Source of the DNA: Candidatus Thalassarchaeum betae
Lineage (GTDB): Archaea > Thermoplasmatota > Poseidoniia > Poseidoniales > Thalassarchaeaceae
Assembly (NCBI GenBank): GCA_022448665.1
Contig: JAKUUO010000009.1
Location: 1 to 53,028 of the forward strand
Direction of reading: 5' to 3'
Length of the DNA: 53,028 nt
Shown here: piece after piece, positions 32,942 through 40,584 of the stretch
How the letters are laid out: each line of letters opens with the position of its first letter
How positions within the stretch are numbered: the first letter of the stretch is position 1
Position numbers and translations under genes: made by a program
The notes under the pieces: generated by a model
Database searches by the model: none
The model's input: the letters and a program-made list of their open reading frames with translations, nothing else
Told to the model about the DNA's origin: nothing

Positions 32942-35900
32942 TCAGTCCTTGACCATCTGCTCTTCGTTGCGCAGACCGAGCCATGAGACCACACCGAGTT
33001 CCGCAGCGACCACTACTAGGGCGACCAGCAGCGTGGTCGGCTCGAATATGCCTTCGACGAAAATGAGCCCGTAGACGATGGCCACCAGCAGGTCGGCCAA
33101 GCCCCAGATTCGCAGGGCCCGACGCAGTTGCAGTATCCCCACAATCCAGACCGTAGAGGAAAGTGCGATGAGCAGCACAGGAAGCAGAACCGAGGTTGCT
33201 TGATGCGCTACGGTGACTGCGATGATGAGCAGATGCGAGTTGAATGCCAGCATCATCGTCCAGTCGCCGCCCTTGAGGGGGACAGTCATGGCACACAGAA
33301 CCAGAAGCAGCAGACCTGTGGCCATGGTGACTTCGGGGAACACGTCCATTGCAGGCCCGAACCAGTTCCCGGCGGCGAACAGCGCCATCAGTCCCGCAGG
33401 GATCGCGATGCCGACCGCGCTCGGCTGCCTGTACCTCCAGCCCTGCACGATGGCACTGGCGACAGCTAGGATTCCAGCGGGGCCGAATGAGAGCAGCACG
33501 ATGGCCAAACTGCGAGCACCCCTGCCGGAGGAGTTCTTCCAGTCCTCTCGCCCGGCAGCCTGTCTCCTTCGGTCGACCCACACGTCAGTCAGCACGCAGA
33601 GGATCAGCGCCGACTCAAGCAGCATCCACGGCATCTCCCATTCGAGCATGTCACCCTCGAACGGGTCGATCGAGAGCGGGAATGGCAGAGCCTCGACGGC
33701 AATCGCTCCCAGCATCCGGCCGGCTAGCAGAGGGAGCACAACCCAGTCGAGGGCTATGGGTATCCTGTCCAACAGATTGTCCTGACCGGTCAGCGATATC
33801 GCCACCAGTTCGAGCAGCAGCACCGTGACCACAGCAAGGTCCAGTAGGTCCTGGTTACTGCCCCCCGGTCCGAGATGAGATGCCACATGAGCGGCGACCA
33901 GTCCGCCGATTGCCATTGCTATTGGCATCTCCATGCCCATGATGTGAGGCAGGTCGAGCTCCAAGCTCTTTGAGCGGTGACGGGCCAATACGATGAGGGC
34001 AGTCGCGAAGACTCCGATTGCTACCAGCATCAGCGGATTCGGCCCGTAGAGAAGACCCAGTATGATTCCCGTGCCAAGTATCAGCGAGAGCACCGCTGTC
34101 ACGACGACGGGCTTGTGGCTGACGTCGGTGGTGTAGAGCTCCCTGAGGTCGTCGGTGCCCATCTTGTCGCGCCTCTTGCGACGCTCGGCCTCCATAGCGG
34201 CCCTCCGAGCGTCGTACATCGAGACCTCCCCACTGCCTTCGAACATCGCCTCGTCTCCTACGGCCTTGGCGGCCATCTCCAGTCTCGTGTCCCGCATGGC
34301 CACCGACTTGAGCTCGGCTCTGAGCTCACCGCGTGCCACCAGCCACAGAGAGCTGACTACGAACATCGCTACCGAGGCGATTTGGGCGGTCTGATTGCCC
34401 TGATCGAACGACAACGCGATGACAATCACCAGGAGCCAGAGCGCTGCGAGGGCGGGATTGAGCAGCTTCTCTATGCCTCCCGCGCGAGGCAGATATACAC
34501 CCAGGACGATTGCGGCGCATGCCACAGAAACCAGAACCATATCGACTTCCGGCAGCGATTCGGTCAACTCCAGAATCCTAGTCGCCTCCCTTCCGGAGAG
34601 CGCCAGCAACAGTGGCAGGCTCATCATCGACATCCCGCTGGTGTACAGATTCTCGTTGTCCCACGCTCGAGTGAGCATCAGGGAGGCGATTGAGAGGCAG
34701 AGCAGTGCGGACAGCGGCACGAAGAGCCCGTGCCGCCACTCCATGACCACAACCGCAACCGCCAGAATCGTGACCATATTGCCGGCATCACCCACCCTCC
34801 TACCGGCGATTTCAGCACCGAAGTGCAGAGTCGTGAGCAGAAGGAGGACCAAGAGCAGCGTAACGGCTGTGAAACCGCCGAAGTGAGCCATGAATATCAT
34901 CGTGAGCAGTGGCAGCCACCACCCGATCGACCAGAGTTGCAGTGCCCCAGAGTCCCGTATTGAAGCGGATATCTCGGTCACTCCGAGGAAGCGCGCTGCT
35001 AGATTGACCCCTGTCTCACCGAGCCTGACGTTAACTACCACAAGAAGTACCGAAGACAGTGCCAGATAGGCCCCTAGGGGCCCGGGGTCGAGGTCGATGA
35101 TGCTACCGGGGTCGGCTGCGTCGTTGGCGACGAGGAGAGTTCTGGCGGCCTCTTGGACCACCTCCTCGATGAGCACCCAGCTCCACGGCAGTAACACGGT
35201 CACGCCTGCAAGTGAGGGCGAATCTCGGTTGATTGCCAGAACGGCTGTGCCGATGTGCAGTGCTCCCAGCAGAGCCAGCAGCAGAAACCCACCATCTCCT
35301 CCTGCCTCGGAGGCTTCGGTCGGCACGAGTATCACCAACAATGTCAGGATGACAACCGCGCCGAGCCACAGCACCCTGTCTGTGACCCTCTCTTGGTCTC
35401 TCAGCATCACGAAACCGGTGACTATGGTGCCCAGCACAGTGAACAACTCGTACGAGTCTATGGGAAGGGAATCACCGACTCTGTCTCCGGCCAGAAGTAT
35501 CAGTACGAGTACTGGCGCAACCCCCAGCAGGGGAATCGCAACCCGCCTCGATTCGACCCCTCTGACAGAGAGGTAAGAGCCACCGAAGGCCGCTCCGAGA
35601 AAGCTCACCATACCGAGCGCGTAACCCATCTCCTCGCGACTGGCGGCAACGGTGAGCAGTGCTCCAACCATGCCCAGTGAGATCGAGACCCCCCAGAGGC
35701 CCGGCTCACCTAGGCCCAGGGCCTTGAAGGCCTTGGAGAACCAGTTGTCCTCGCGCGCGAAACGCGCGGCCATAGCGGCATTGATTCCAGTAACGGCCAT
35801 CAACAGGAGGAAGAGCAGCAGCGGGCTTTCCAGAGACAGGATCTTCAGACTACCTATCTCGAAGCCGCCGGTGATGGCGTGCATACCTATCCAGAGATTG

Positions 35901-36673
35901 GATGCGGCGACACCGAGAGCGGCCAGATTCCCGGACTGGCGATGAAGAGCCAGACCGTGCATTAGCAAAGTGGCAACGAGAATCATCACCGCAACACCGA
36001 TTTCGCCTAGGACCGAGCCGGCCGTCGAGCCTATGGCGAGCAGGACCAGCGTGGATTGCGCGGCGATGGCATCATGGTCGTGTCTGTAGGAGGCTAGAAC
36101 GTTCACCGCCACTAGGAACAGCAGTAGGACACCGAGGGACTCGACGCCGATGTAGTCCCACCGATTGAGCTCGATTGCGAGCCCATACAGGACCTTCATA
36201 GCAATGATGACCCAGGTGACGCCGAGCAGGGCCATATTCCGCTCAGGCACCCAGCGCTCGCCGAGAGCGAAACCGACTGCAGCAAGAATGAGCAGTACTG
36301 CCATCGCTAGGTACGGCGACAGTGCTATGCCAGCCTGGATCCCGATGGCGCTGTAGACCAGTATCATCGCTACCATGAGCAGCCAGTTGACGCGTCGCTC
36401 GCCCTCGACGGCGACTTCGGTCACGATATCACGCTCGGGCGCGAGGGGAACGCTACCGTCCTCCTGTATCGCCCCGGGCTCATCCCCGCTAGCCTGCTCG
36501 AACGGATCGAACACGTTGCCTAGGGCCTCGTCGACCGCGGCGGCAAGCTCCTCGCGCCGCTCCTCCTCGTCCCCGCTCCTCTCAGGAACCACGACATCGC
36601 TCAAATCGACGTTAACACGCCTGCGAAACTCCCGCTCTCGGATGATTCTGTCATCCAGAGGATCGTCACTCAT
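32942..36673 (-). CDS. Very large polytopic membrane protein of unknown function
   Basis: 1243 residues from ATG 36673 (MSDDPLDDRII); an ATG at 36709 would add 12. After a charged N-terminal segment of about 85 residues there are more than 25 hydrophobic helices in two blocks, separated by a soluble segment of about 75 residues rich in Arg, Glu and Ala (SMYDARRAAMEAERRKRRDK). The second block has about ten helices. No Walker motif, no transporter signature I know and no catalytic motif is apparent. It resembles multi-pass DUF2339-type envelope proteins in general appearance only. ATTATG lies about 27 nt upstream of the start, divergent from pckA. Confidence 0.75.
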   Translation of the reverse strand: MSDDPLDDRIIREREFRRRVNVDLSDVVVPERSGDEEERREELAAAVDEALGNVFDPFEQASGDEPGAIQEDGSVPLAPERDIVTEVAVEGERRVNWLLMVAMILVYSAIGIQAGIALSPYLAMAVLLILAAVGFALGERWVPERNMALLGVTWVIIAMKVLYGLAIELNRWDYIGVESLGVLLLFLVAVNVLASYRHDHDAIAAQSTLVLLAIGSTAGSVLGEIGVAVMILVATLLMHGLALHRQSGNLAALGVAASNLWIGMHAITGGFEIGSLKILSLESPLLLFLLLMAVTGINAAMAARFAREDNWFSKAFKALGLGEPGLWGVSISLGMVGALLTVAASREEMGYALGMVSFLGAAFGGSYLSVRGVESRRVAIPLLGVAPVLVLILLAGDRVGDSLPIDSYELFTVLGTIVTGFVMLRDQERVTDRVLWLGAVVILTLLVILVPTEASEAGGDGGFLLLALLGALHIGTAVLAINRDSPSLAGVTVLLPWSWVLIEEVVQEAARTLLVANDAADPGSIIDLDPGPLGAYLALSSVLLVVVNVRLGETGVNLAARFLGVTEISASIRDSGALQLWSIGWWLPLLTMIFMAHFGGFTAVTLLLVLLLLTTLHFGAEIAGRRVGDAGNMVTILAVAVVVMEWRHGLFVPLSALLCLSIASLMLTRAWDNENLYTSGMSMMSLPLLLALSGREATRILELTESLPEVDMVLVSVACAAIVLGVYLPRAGGIEKLLNPALAALWLLVIVIALSFDQGNQTAQIASVAMFVVSSLWLVARGELRAELKSVAMRDTRLEMAAKAVGDEAMFEGSGEVSMYDARRAAMEAERRKRRDKMGTDDLRELYTTDVSHKPVVVTAVLSLILGTGIILGLLYGPNPLMLVAIGVFATALIVLARHRSKSLELDLPHIMGMEMPIAMAIGGLVAAHVASHLGPGGSNQDLLDLAVVTVLLLELVAISLTGQDNLLDRIPIALDWVVLPLLAGRMLGAIAVEALPFPLSIDPFEGDMLEWEMPWMLLESALILCVLTDVWVDRRRQAAGREDWKNSSGRGARSLAIVLLSFGPAGILAVASAIVQGWRYRQPSAVGIAIPAGLMALFAAGNWFGPAMDVFPEVTMATGLLLLVLCAMTVPLKGGDWTMMLAFNSHLLIIAVTVAHQATSVLLPVLLIALSSTVWIVGILQLRRALRIWGLADLLVAIVYGLIFVEGIFEPTTLLVALVVVAAELGVVSWLGLRNEEQMVKD

Positions 36674-36804
36674 CAAATCCCGACCGAAGCCACTCCCGCA
36701 TAATCGCATCCCCAGCCGAAGTACTCGGAACAGCGCCTTTCGCCATTAACGAGAGTGATAGGACAGCCGCAACGCTTGAAGGGGAAATCTCGACGTCGCC
36801 CGCC
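36674..36804. promoter_or_regulatory. Divergent promoter region: polytopic protein/pckA
   Basis: 131 nt. For pckA, CTTGAAGG at 36775-36782 starts 29 nt before ATG 36805 with no Shine-Dalgarno site, as expected for a leaderless message. For the minus-strand gene a GATTATGC lies about 27 nt before ATG 36673. Confidence 0.5.
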
Positions 36805-38421
36805 ATGGAGTCATCATCGATGCCCGGTGACTCCCGCAACTTCGCCACCCCGCTCGCCTCTCACGGGCTTGATCCTCAAGGCGCAGTGCACTGGAATCTG
36901 GGCTGGGAGGAATTGCACAGGATTGCCGTAGAGCGCGGCGAGGGAAAGCTGACTGCTCACGGAGTTCTCCTGACAACCACTGGTAAGCGCACAGGGCGCT
37001 CGCCGAACGACCGCTTCATCGTCAATGAGCCTGGACTCGCCGAGCATGTTTGGTGGGGTAAAGTGAACATGCCGACTGAACCGGAGGTGTTCGAGGGACT
37101 TCTGCATAAGACCAGAGAGTACTTGGACAACTCTGACCAACTGTTCGTGAAGGACGCTTTCTGCGGGGCGGACCCCGATTATCGGATGCCGGTCAGACTG
37201 ATCACCGAGAAGGCCTGGCACGCGGCTTTCATGCACAACATGTTCGTGCGCGCCTCGAAGGAGGAGTTGGTCTCACACGTCCCGCAGTACACCATACTCC
37301 ACGCGCCCGACCTGAGAGCCGAGCCCAGGGGCGACGGCACCAACTCCGACGCTTTCATCGTCCTCGCTCTCGACCGCGGTCTGGTAATCATAGGGGGCAC
37401 CCACTACGCAGGCGAGATCAAGAAGGCCATTTTCACCATCATGAATCACATTCTGCCGGCGAAAGGACTCCTACCGATGCACTGCTCGGCCAATACAGAC
37501 GGCGAGGAATCGGCTCTGTTCTTCGGACTCTCCGGGACAGGGAAGACCACCCTCTCGGCCGACCCTGGCCGTGCTTTGGTGGGCGACGACGAGCACGGCT
37601 GGTCTGACAACGGCGTGTTCAATTTCGAGGGAGGCTGCTATGCGAAGCTGATCAGACTGTCAGAGGAGGACGAGCCGGCGATATTCTCAACCACCCGCAG
37701 ACCTGGCTCGATTCTGGAGAACGTCGTTCTGAACGCCGATGGGACTCCCGACTTCGACAACGGCTCTCTGACTCAGAATACCCGCGGCTCCTACCCCATC
37801 GAGGCGATAGAGAACCGCACCCCCGACTCGATGGCAGGCAATCCGAAGAACGTCGTCTTCCTGACCTGCGATGCATTCGGTGTACTCCCCCCTCTGTCCA
37901 AGTTGAGCCCAGAACAGGCCGCTTACCACTTCATGTCCGGATACACCGCAAAGGTCGCGGGCACCGAAGTCGGAATCACCGAGCCAGAGGCCACCTTCTC
38001 GACCTGCTTCGGTGCACCCTTCATGCCGCGCCACCCGAGCGTCTACGCCAGACTCTTGTCGGACAAGATTCGCAAGAACGACTCCAAGTGCTGGCTGATC
38101 AACACCGGTTGGGTTGCGGGCGGCCACCTAGAAAGCAGCCGAATCAAGATCAAGTGGACCAGAGCGCTTCTGAACGCGGCTCTCGACGGAGACTTGGACG
38201 ACGTCTTGTTCGTGGAGGACGAACGCTTCGGGTTCCAAGTCCCAACCACCTGCCAGGGAGTCCCAGACAAGATCCTCCAGCCCCGTCAAACATGGCATGA
38301 GGAGGAGAAGTTCGACAATGTGGCAGACCTGCTGGCTCAGATGTTCATCGACAACTTCGAGCAGTACGCCGAGGATTGCAGTGAGGAGGTCCTCGCCGCA
38401 GCGCCTCGGGTCCTCGGCTGA
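36805..38421 (+). CDS. pckA: Phosphoenolpyruvate carboxykinase (ATP)
   Basis: 538 residues. Converts oxaloacetate and ATP to phosphoenolpyruvate, CO2 and ADP, the entry step to gluconeogenesis. Signatures of the ATP-dependent family: TGRSPNDRFIV, YRMPVRLITEKAWHAAFMHNMF (Mn-binding Lys), GTHYAGEIKKAIFTIMNHILP, kinase loop GLSGTGKTT at 241-249, VGDDEHGWSDNGVFNFEGGCYAK, and NTGWVAGG. Archaea more often use the GTP enzyme, so this suggests acquisition from bacteria. ATG 36805 is used; ATG 36820 is an alternative. A CTTGAAGG box lies 29 nt upstream. Confidence 0.96.
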   Translation: MESSSMPGDSRNFATPLASHGLDPQGAVHWNLGWEELHRIAVERGEGKLTAHGVLLTTTGKRTGRSPNDRFIVNEPGLAEHVWWGKVNMPTEPEVFEGLLHKTREYLDNSDQLFVKDAFCGADPDYRMPVRLITEKAWHAAFMHNMFVRASKEELVSHVPQYTILHAPDLRAEPRGDGTNSDAFIVLALDRGLVIIGGTHYAGEIKKAIFTIMNHILPAKGLLPMHCSANTDGEESALFFGLSGTGKTTLSADPGRALVGDDEHGWSDNGVFNFEGGCYAKLIRLSEEDEPAIFSTTRRPGSILENVVLNADGTPDFDNGSLTQNTRGSYPIEAIENRTPDSMAGNPKNVVFLTCDAFGVLPPLSKLSPEQAAYHFMSGYTAKVAGTEVGITEPEATFSTCFGAPFMPRHPSVYARLLSDKIRKNDSKCWLINTGWVAGGHLESSRIKIKWTRALLNAALDGDLDDVLFVEDERFGFQVPTTCQGVPDKILQPRQTWHEEEKFDNVADLLAQMFIDNFEQYAEDCSEEVLAAAPRVLG

Positions 38422-38490
38422 ATCCCGCGCTGTCACACGCGACTCGAGATTTGTAACCATCTTGAAGGCCAGTTCCACACATCGCGGAGC
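38422..38490 (+). promoter_or_regulatory. Promoter of the zinc-knuckle/DDAH unit
   Basis: CTTGAAGG at 38461-38468 begins 29 nt before ATG 38491, the same distance as in front of pckA, again without a ribosome binding site. I read it as a promoter box for a leaderless transcript. Confidence 0.5.
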
Positions 38491-38868
38491 ATGGCACGAC
38501 AGTGGGACAAGACCGACAGCCGGGGGAAGTGCCCGGTTTGCGGACAACACGCCACCTTGGATCCACAGCACATCACCAGCCAAGGCAACACCGAGGGGGA
38601 CGACCAGCAGTGGCTCACCAGAAATCAGGGAAAAATCGTCCACATTTGCCGTAAGTGTCACGATCAAATGACCGATTCGATGATGCGGAACCGGCTTGAG
38701 AAGAAGGCAGAGGCCAAGCCTCCCGGGAAGTCCAGGAGCGAGTTTCTATGCTCCCGGTGCGGACGGACTGGGCACAACCGCTCGTCCTGCCTCGCCACCA
38801 CCCGCGCTGACGGCTCGGAACTCTGGAATCCGAAGACCGTGAAGGCCAAGAAGAAGCCGGAGCGGTGA
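38491..38868 (+). CDS. Zinc-binding protein with HNH-like Cys/His module and CCHC zinc knuckle
   Basis: 125 residues. The first half (CPVCGQHATLDPQHIT … HICRKCHDQM) has two CxxC pairs and His residues laid out like a zinc-stabilised HNH module, though a full HNH active site is not evident. The second half has an exact CCHC zinc knuckle, CSRCGRTGHNRSSC (C-x2-C-x4-H-x4-C), a single-stranded nucleic-acid-binding motif mainly known from retroviral and eukaryotic proteins. The ends are Lys/Arg-rich. It is likely a cytoplasmic RNA or DNA binder. The stop overlaps a possible GTG of DDAH and lies six bases before its likely ATG, so the two are co-transcribed. No known family recognised. Confidence 0.75.
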   Translation: MARQWDKTDSRGKCPVCGQHATLDPQHITSQGNTEGDDQQWLTRNQGKIVHICRKCHDQMTDSMMRNRLEKKAEAKPPGKSRSEFLCSRCGRTGHNRSSCLATTRADGSELWNPKTVKAKKKPER

Positions 38869-38873
38869 GTCCG

Positions 38874-39641
38874 ATGCGTGTAGCGATCACCAGAGGCGTT
38901 AGTCCGACCATCGGAAACTGTGAGTTGACTCTCCTCGAGCGTGAAGAAATCGACGTCGACACCGCGAGGGCCCAGCACAGCCTCTACGAAGGACTCCTCG
39001 AGGGCCTTGGTTGTCGGGTCGAACATCTTGCCGGAGATCCCGGCTTTCCCGATTCGGTGTTTGTCGAGGACATCGCGGTTGTGCTTGACGAAATCGCGAT
39101 CATCACGAGGCCGGGGGCCCTGTCGCGACGTGGCGAACGGCTGTCGATCGAGCGAACGCTCGCCCCGTATCGTCCAATCAGTCACATCCAAGCGCCCGGG
39201 ATACTCGACGGCGGAGACGTACTGACCGTAGCCAAGAGCATCTACGTCGGCCTCTCTACCCGTAGTAACGCTGAGGCCGTGCGTCAGTTGAGAGCACTAG
39301 TCGCCGACCACGGCTACCGAGTGATTGAGACAGAATTCCGCGGGTGCCTCCACCTGAAGTCAGCAGTAACCACAGTCTCGGACGACACCCTGCTCATCAA
39401 TCCCGAGTGGATAGATGCTGGCACCTTTCCCGAACAGGACTGCATCTCGGTTGATCCGGCTGAACCGAACGCCGCCAATGTCGTTCGCATCGGCAACACG
39501 GTCCTCTTCGGAGCCGACTTCCCCCGGACCGGAGAGCGTCTCTCGGCTCGGGGTTTCGACGTACAGCCCGTAGAATCCTCAGAACTGGCAAAGGCCGAAG
39601 GTGCGCTGACCTGCTGCAGCCTCCTCTTTGAGGTACCCTGA
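38874..39641 (+). CDS. Dimethylarginine dimethylaminohydrolase (DDAH)
   Basis: 255 residues. DDAH hydrolyses N(omega)-methylated arginines to citrulline and methylamines. The sequence matches the family along its length: MRVAITRGVSPTIGNCELT, PDSVFVEDIAVV, ITRPGALSRRGE, APGILDGGDVL, GCLHLKSAVT with the catalytic His, and SELAKAEGALTCCSLLF with the catalytic Cys near the C-terminus. ATG 38874 follows GGTGA by six bases and begins like the family; GTG 38865 is the alternative. A plain arginine deiminase is less likely, since those are longer. Its partner gene is the zinc-knuckle protein. Confidence 0.92.
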   Translation: MRVAITRGVSPTIGNCELTLLEREEIDVDTARAQHSLYEGLLEGLGCRVEHLAGDPGFPDSVFVEDIAVVLDEIAIITRPGALSRRGERLSIERTLAPYRPISHIQAPGILDGGDVLTVAKSIYVGLSTRSNAEAVRQLRALVADHGYRVIETEFRGCLHLKSAVTTVSDDTLLINPEWIDAGTFPEQDCISVDPAEPNAANVVRIGNTVLFGADFPRTGERLSARGFDVQPVESSELAKAEGALTCCSLLFEVP

Positions 39642-39690
39642 ATCAGAGGCTACCCAACTTACTGCCCGCGATAAGATGGACCAGTACTAG

Positions 39691-40443
39691 TCAGTACACG
39701 CCGGAGTGCTCCTGCATCCTTCCGTACCAGCCGGACACGACCTGATGGCTCTCGACTATGTCGAACCCATTCAGGCCCTGCATCGACCGAAGGATCCCGA
39801 AGTTGGCGTAGTCGGCCCCGTTAGGCTCTTCCTCTCCGAAGAAGTCCCCCTCGATCCCCTTGGACATCTCGTCCAGTTGGTACTGGAGGTTCTCACGGGG
39901 CGGGAGCTCGAACATCTTCGCTCTACTCTTGCCTACCATGCGCATGATGAAGCCCCCTAGCCACTTGTTGATCAGGCGGCTGCCAAACGAGAAGTTGTCA
40001 ACCCTGGTCACGTAATCGAGGGCCTGGAGGGAGGTCCTGTACGAGGTGTAGATCACTGCGACGATGGACTTCCCTAGGATCTTGTTGGAGAAGTCCATCC
40101 ACCGGTCCTGCTCGGGGTCCTCGCCCATTCGCGGGAACGATCCCGAGTCATTGGAGTCGATGTAGTGGAGGATGTAGTTCGAGTCGGTCACCTGGGTGCC
40201 ACCGACGTCGACGAACACCGGCACCATGCCCCAGTCAGACCACTTCAGCTGCGTCTTGAAGGTAGGGTCGACCTCGACCTTCGAGTACTCGATGCCCCTG
40301 GAGCCCAGGAGCGCCTTGACCTTGAAGCAGAACGGGCAGGTCTCGAAGCAGTACATCGTCGGGAGGCCGTCAACCACCCTTTCGGGAACCAGATCCTCCT
40401 GCACCCCCGAAGGCGGTTTCTTCTCAACGGGGACCTCTGTCAC
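39691..40443 (-). CDS. Glutaredoxin/GST-like protein resembling prostaglandin E synthase 2
   Basis: 250 residues. An N-terminal glutaredoxin-like domain with CPFC at 36-39 (YCFETCPFCFKVKALL), a VPVFVDVGG cis-Pro region and TDSNYILHYI is followed by a helical GST C-domain. The C-domain runs YTSYRTSLQALDYVTRVDNF, WLGGFIMRMVGKSRAK and ADYANFGILRSMQGLNGFD, very like eukaryotic PTGES2 (as I recall, [20 protein letters not shown] and ADLAVYGVLRVMEGLDAFD). PTGES2 binds glutathione and haem. GTG 40443 is the start. Reaction in this organism unknown; a thiol transferase is the cautious reading. Confidence 0.8.
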   Translation of the reverse strand: MTEVPVEKKPPSGVQEDLVPERVVDGLPTMYCFETCPFCFKVKALLGSRGIEYSKVEVDPTFKTQLKWSDWGMVPVFVDVGGTQVTDSNYILHYIDSNDSGSFPRMGEDPEQDRWMDFSNKILGKSIVAVIYTSYRTSLQALDYVTRVDNFSFGSRLINKWLGGFIMRMVGKSRAKMFELPPRENLQYQLDEMSKGIEGDFFGEEEPNGADYANFGILRSMQGLNGFDIVESHQVVSGWYGRMQEHSGVY

Positions 40444-40584
40444 GGCAATGCGTCATAACTAGCACTTGTGAATCCATCGAAGCGGCACTGTCATCTCTTC
40501 TTGCCGAACTTGGAGCGTCTCTTCCCGACACAAAGAGCCCCCCCTGTGAAATGTATGTGGTGGATAGGGTAGGGACTGACTCAC
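40444..40584. other. Intergenic region between maeB and the PTGES2-like gene
   Basis: 141 nt without a supported gene. The minus strand reads GKRRSKFGKKR before a stop at about 40490, but no start codon precedes it. GATTCACAAG about 27 nt before GTG 40443 may be the promoter box for the PTGES2-like gene. Confidence 0.35.

Noticed and set aside
40484..40560. Possible tiny basic protein ending GKRRSKFGKKR on the minus strand
   Set aside because: No ATG, GTG or TTG precedes it before an in-frame stop, so it cannot be supported as a gene.
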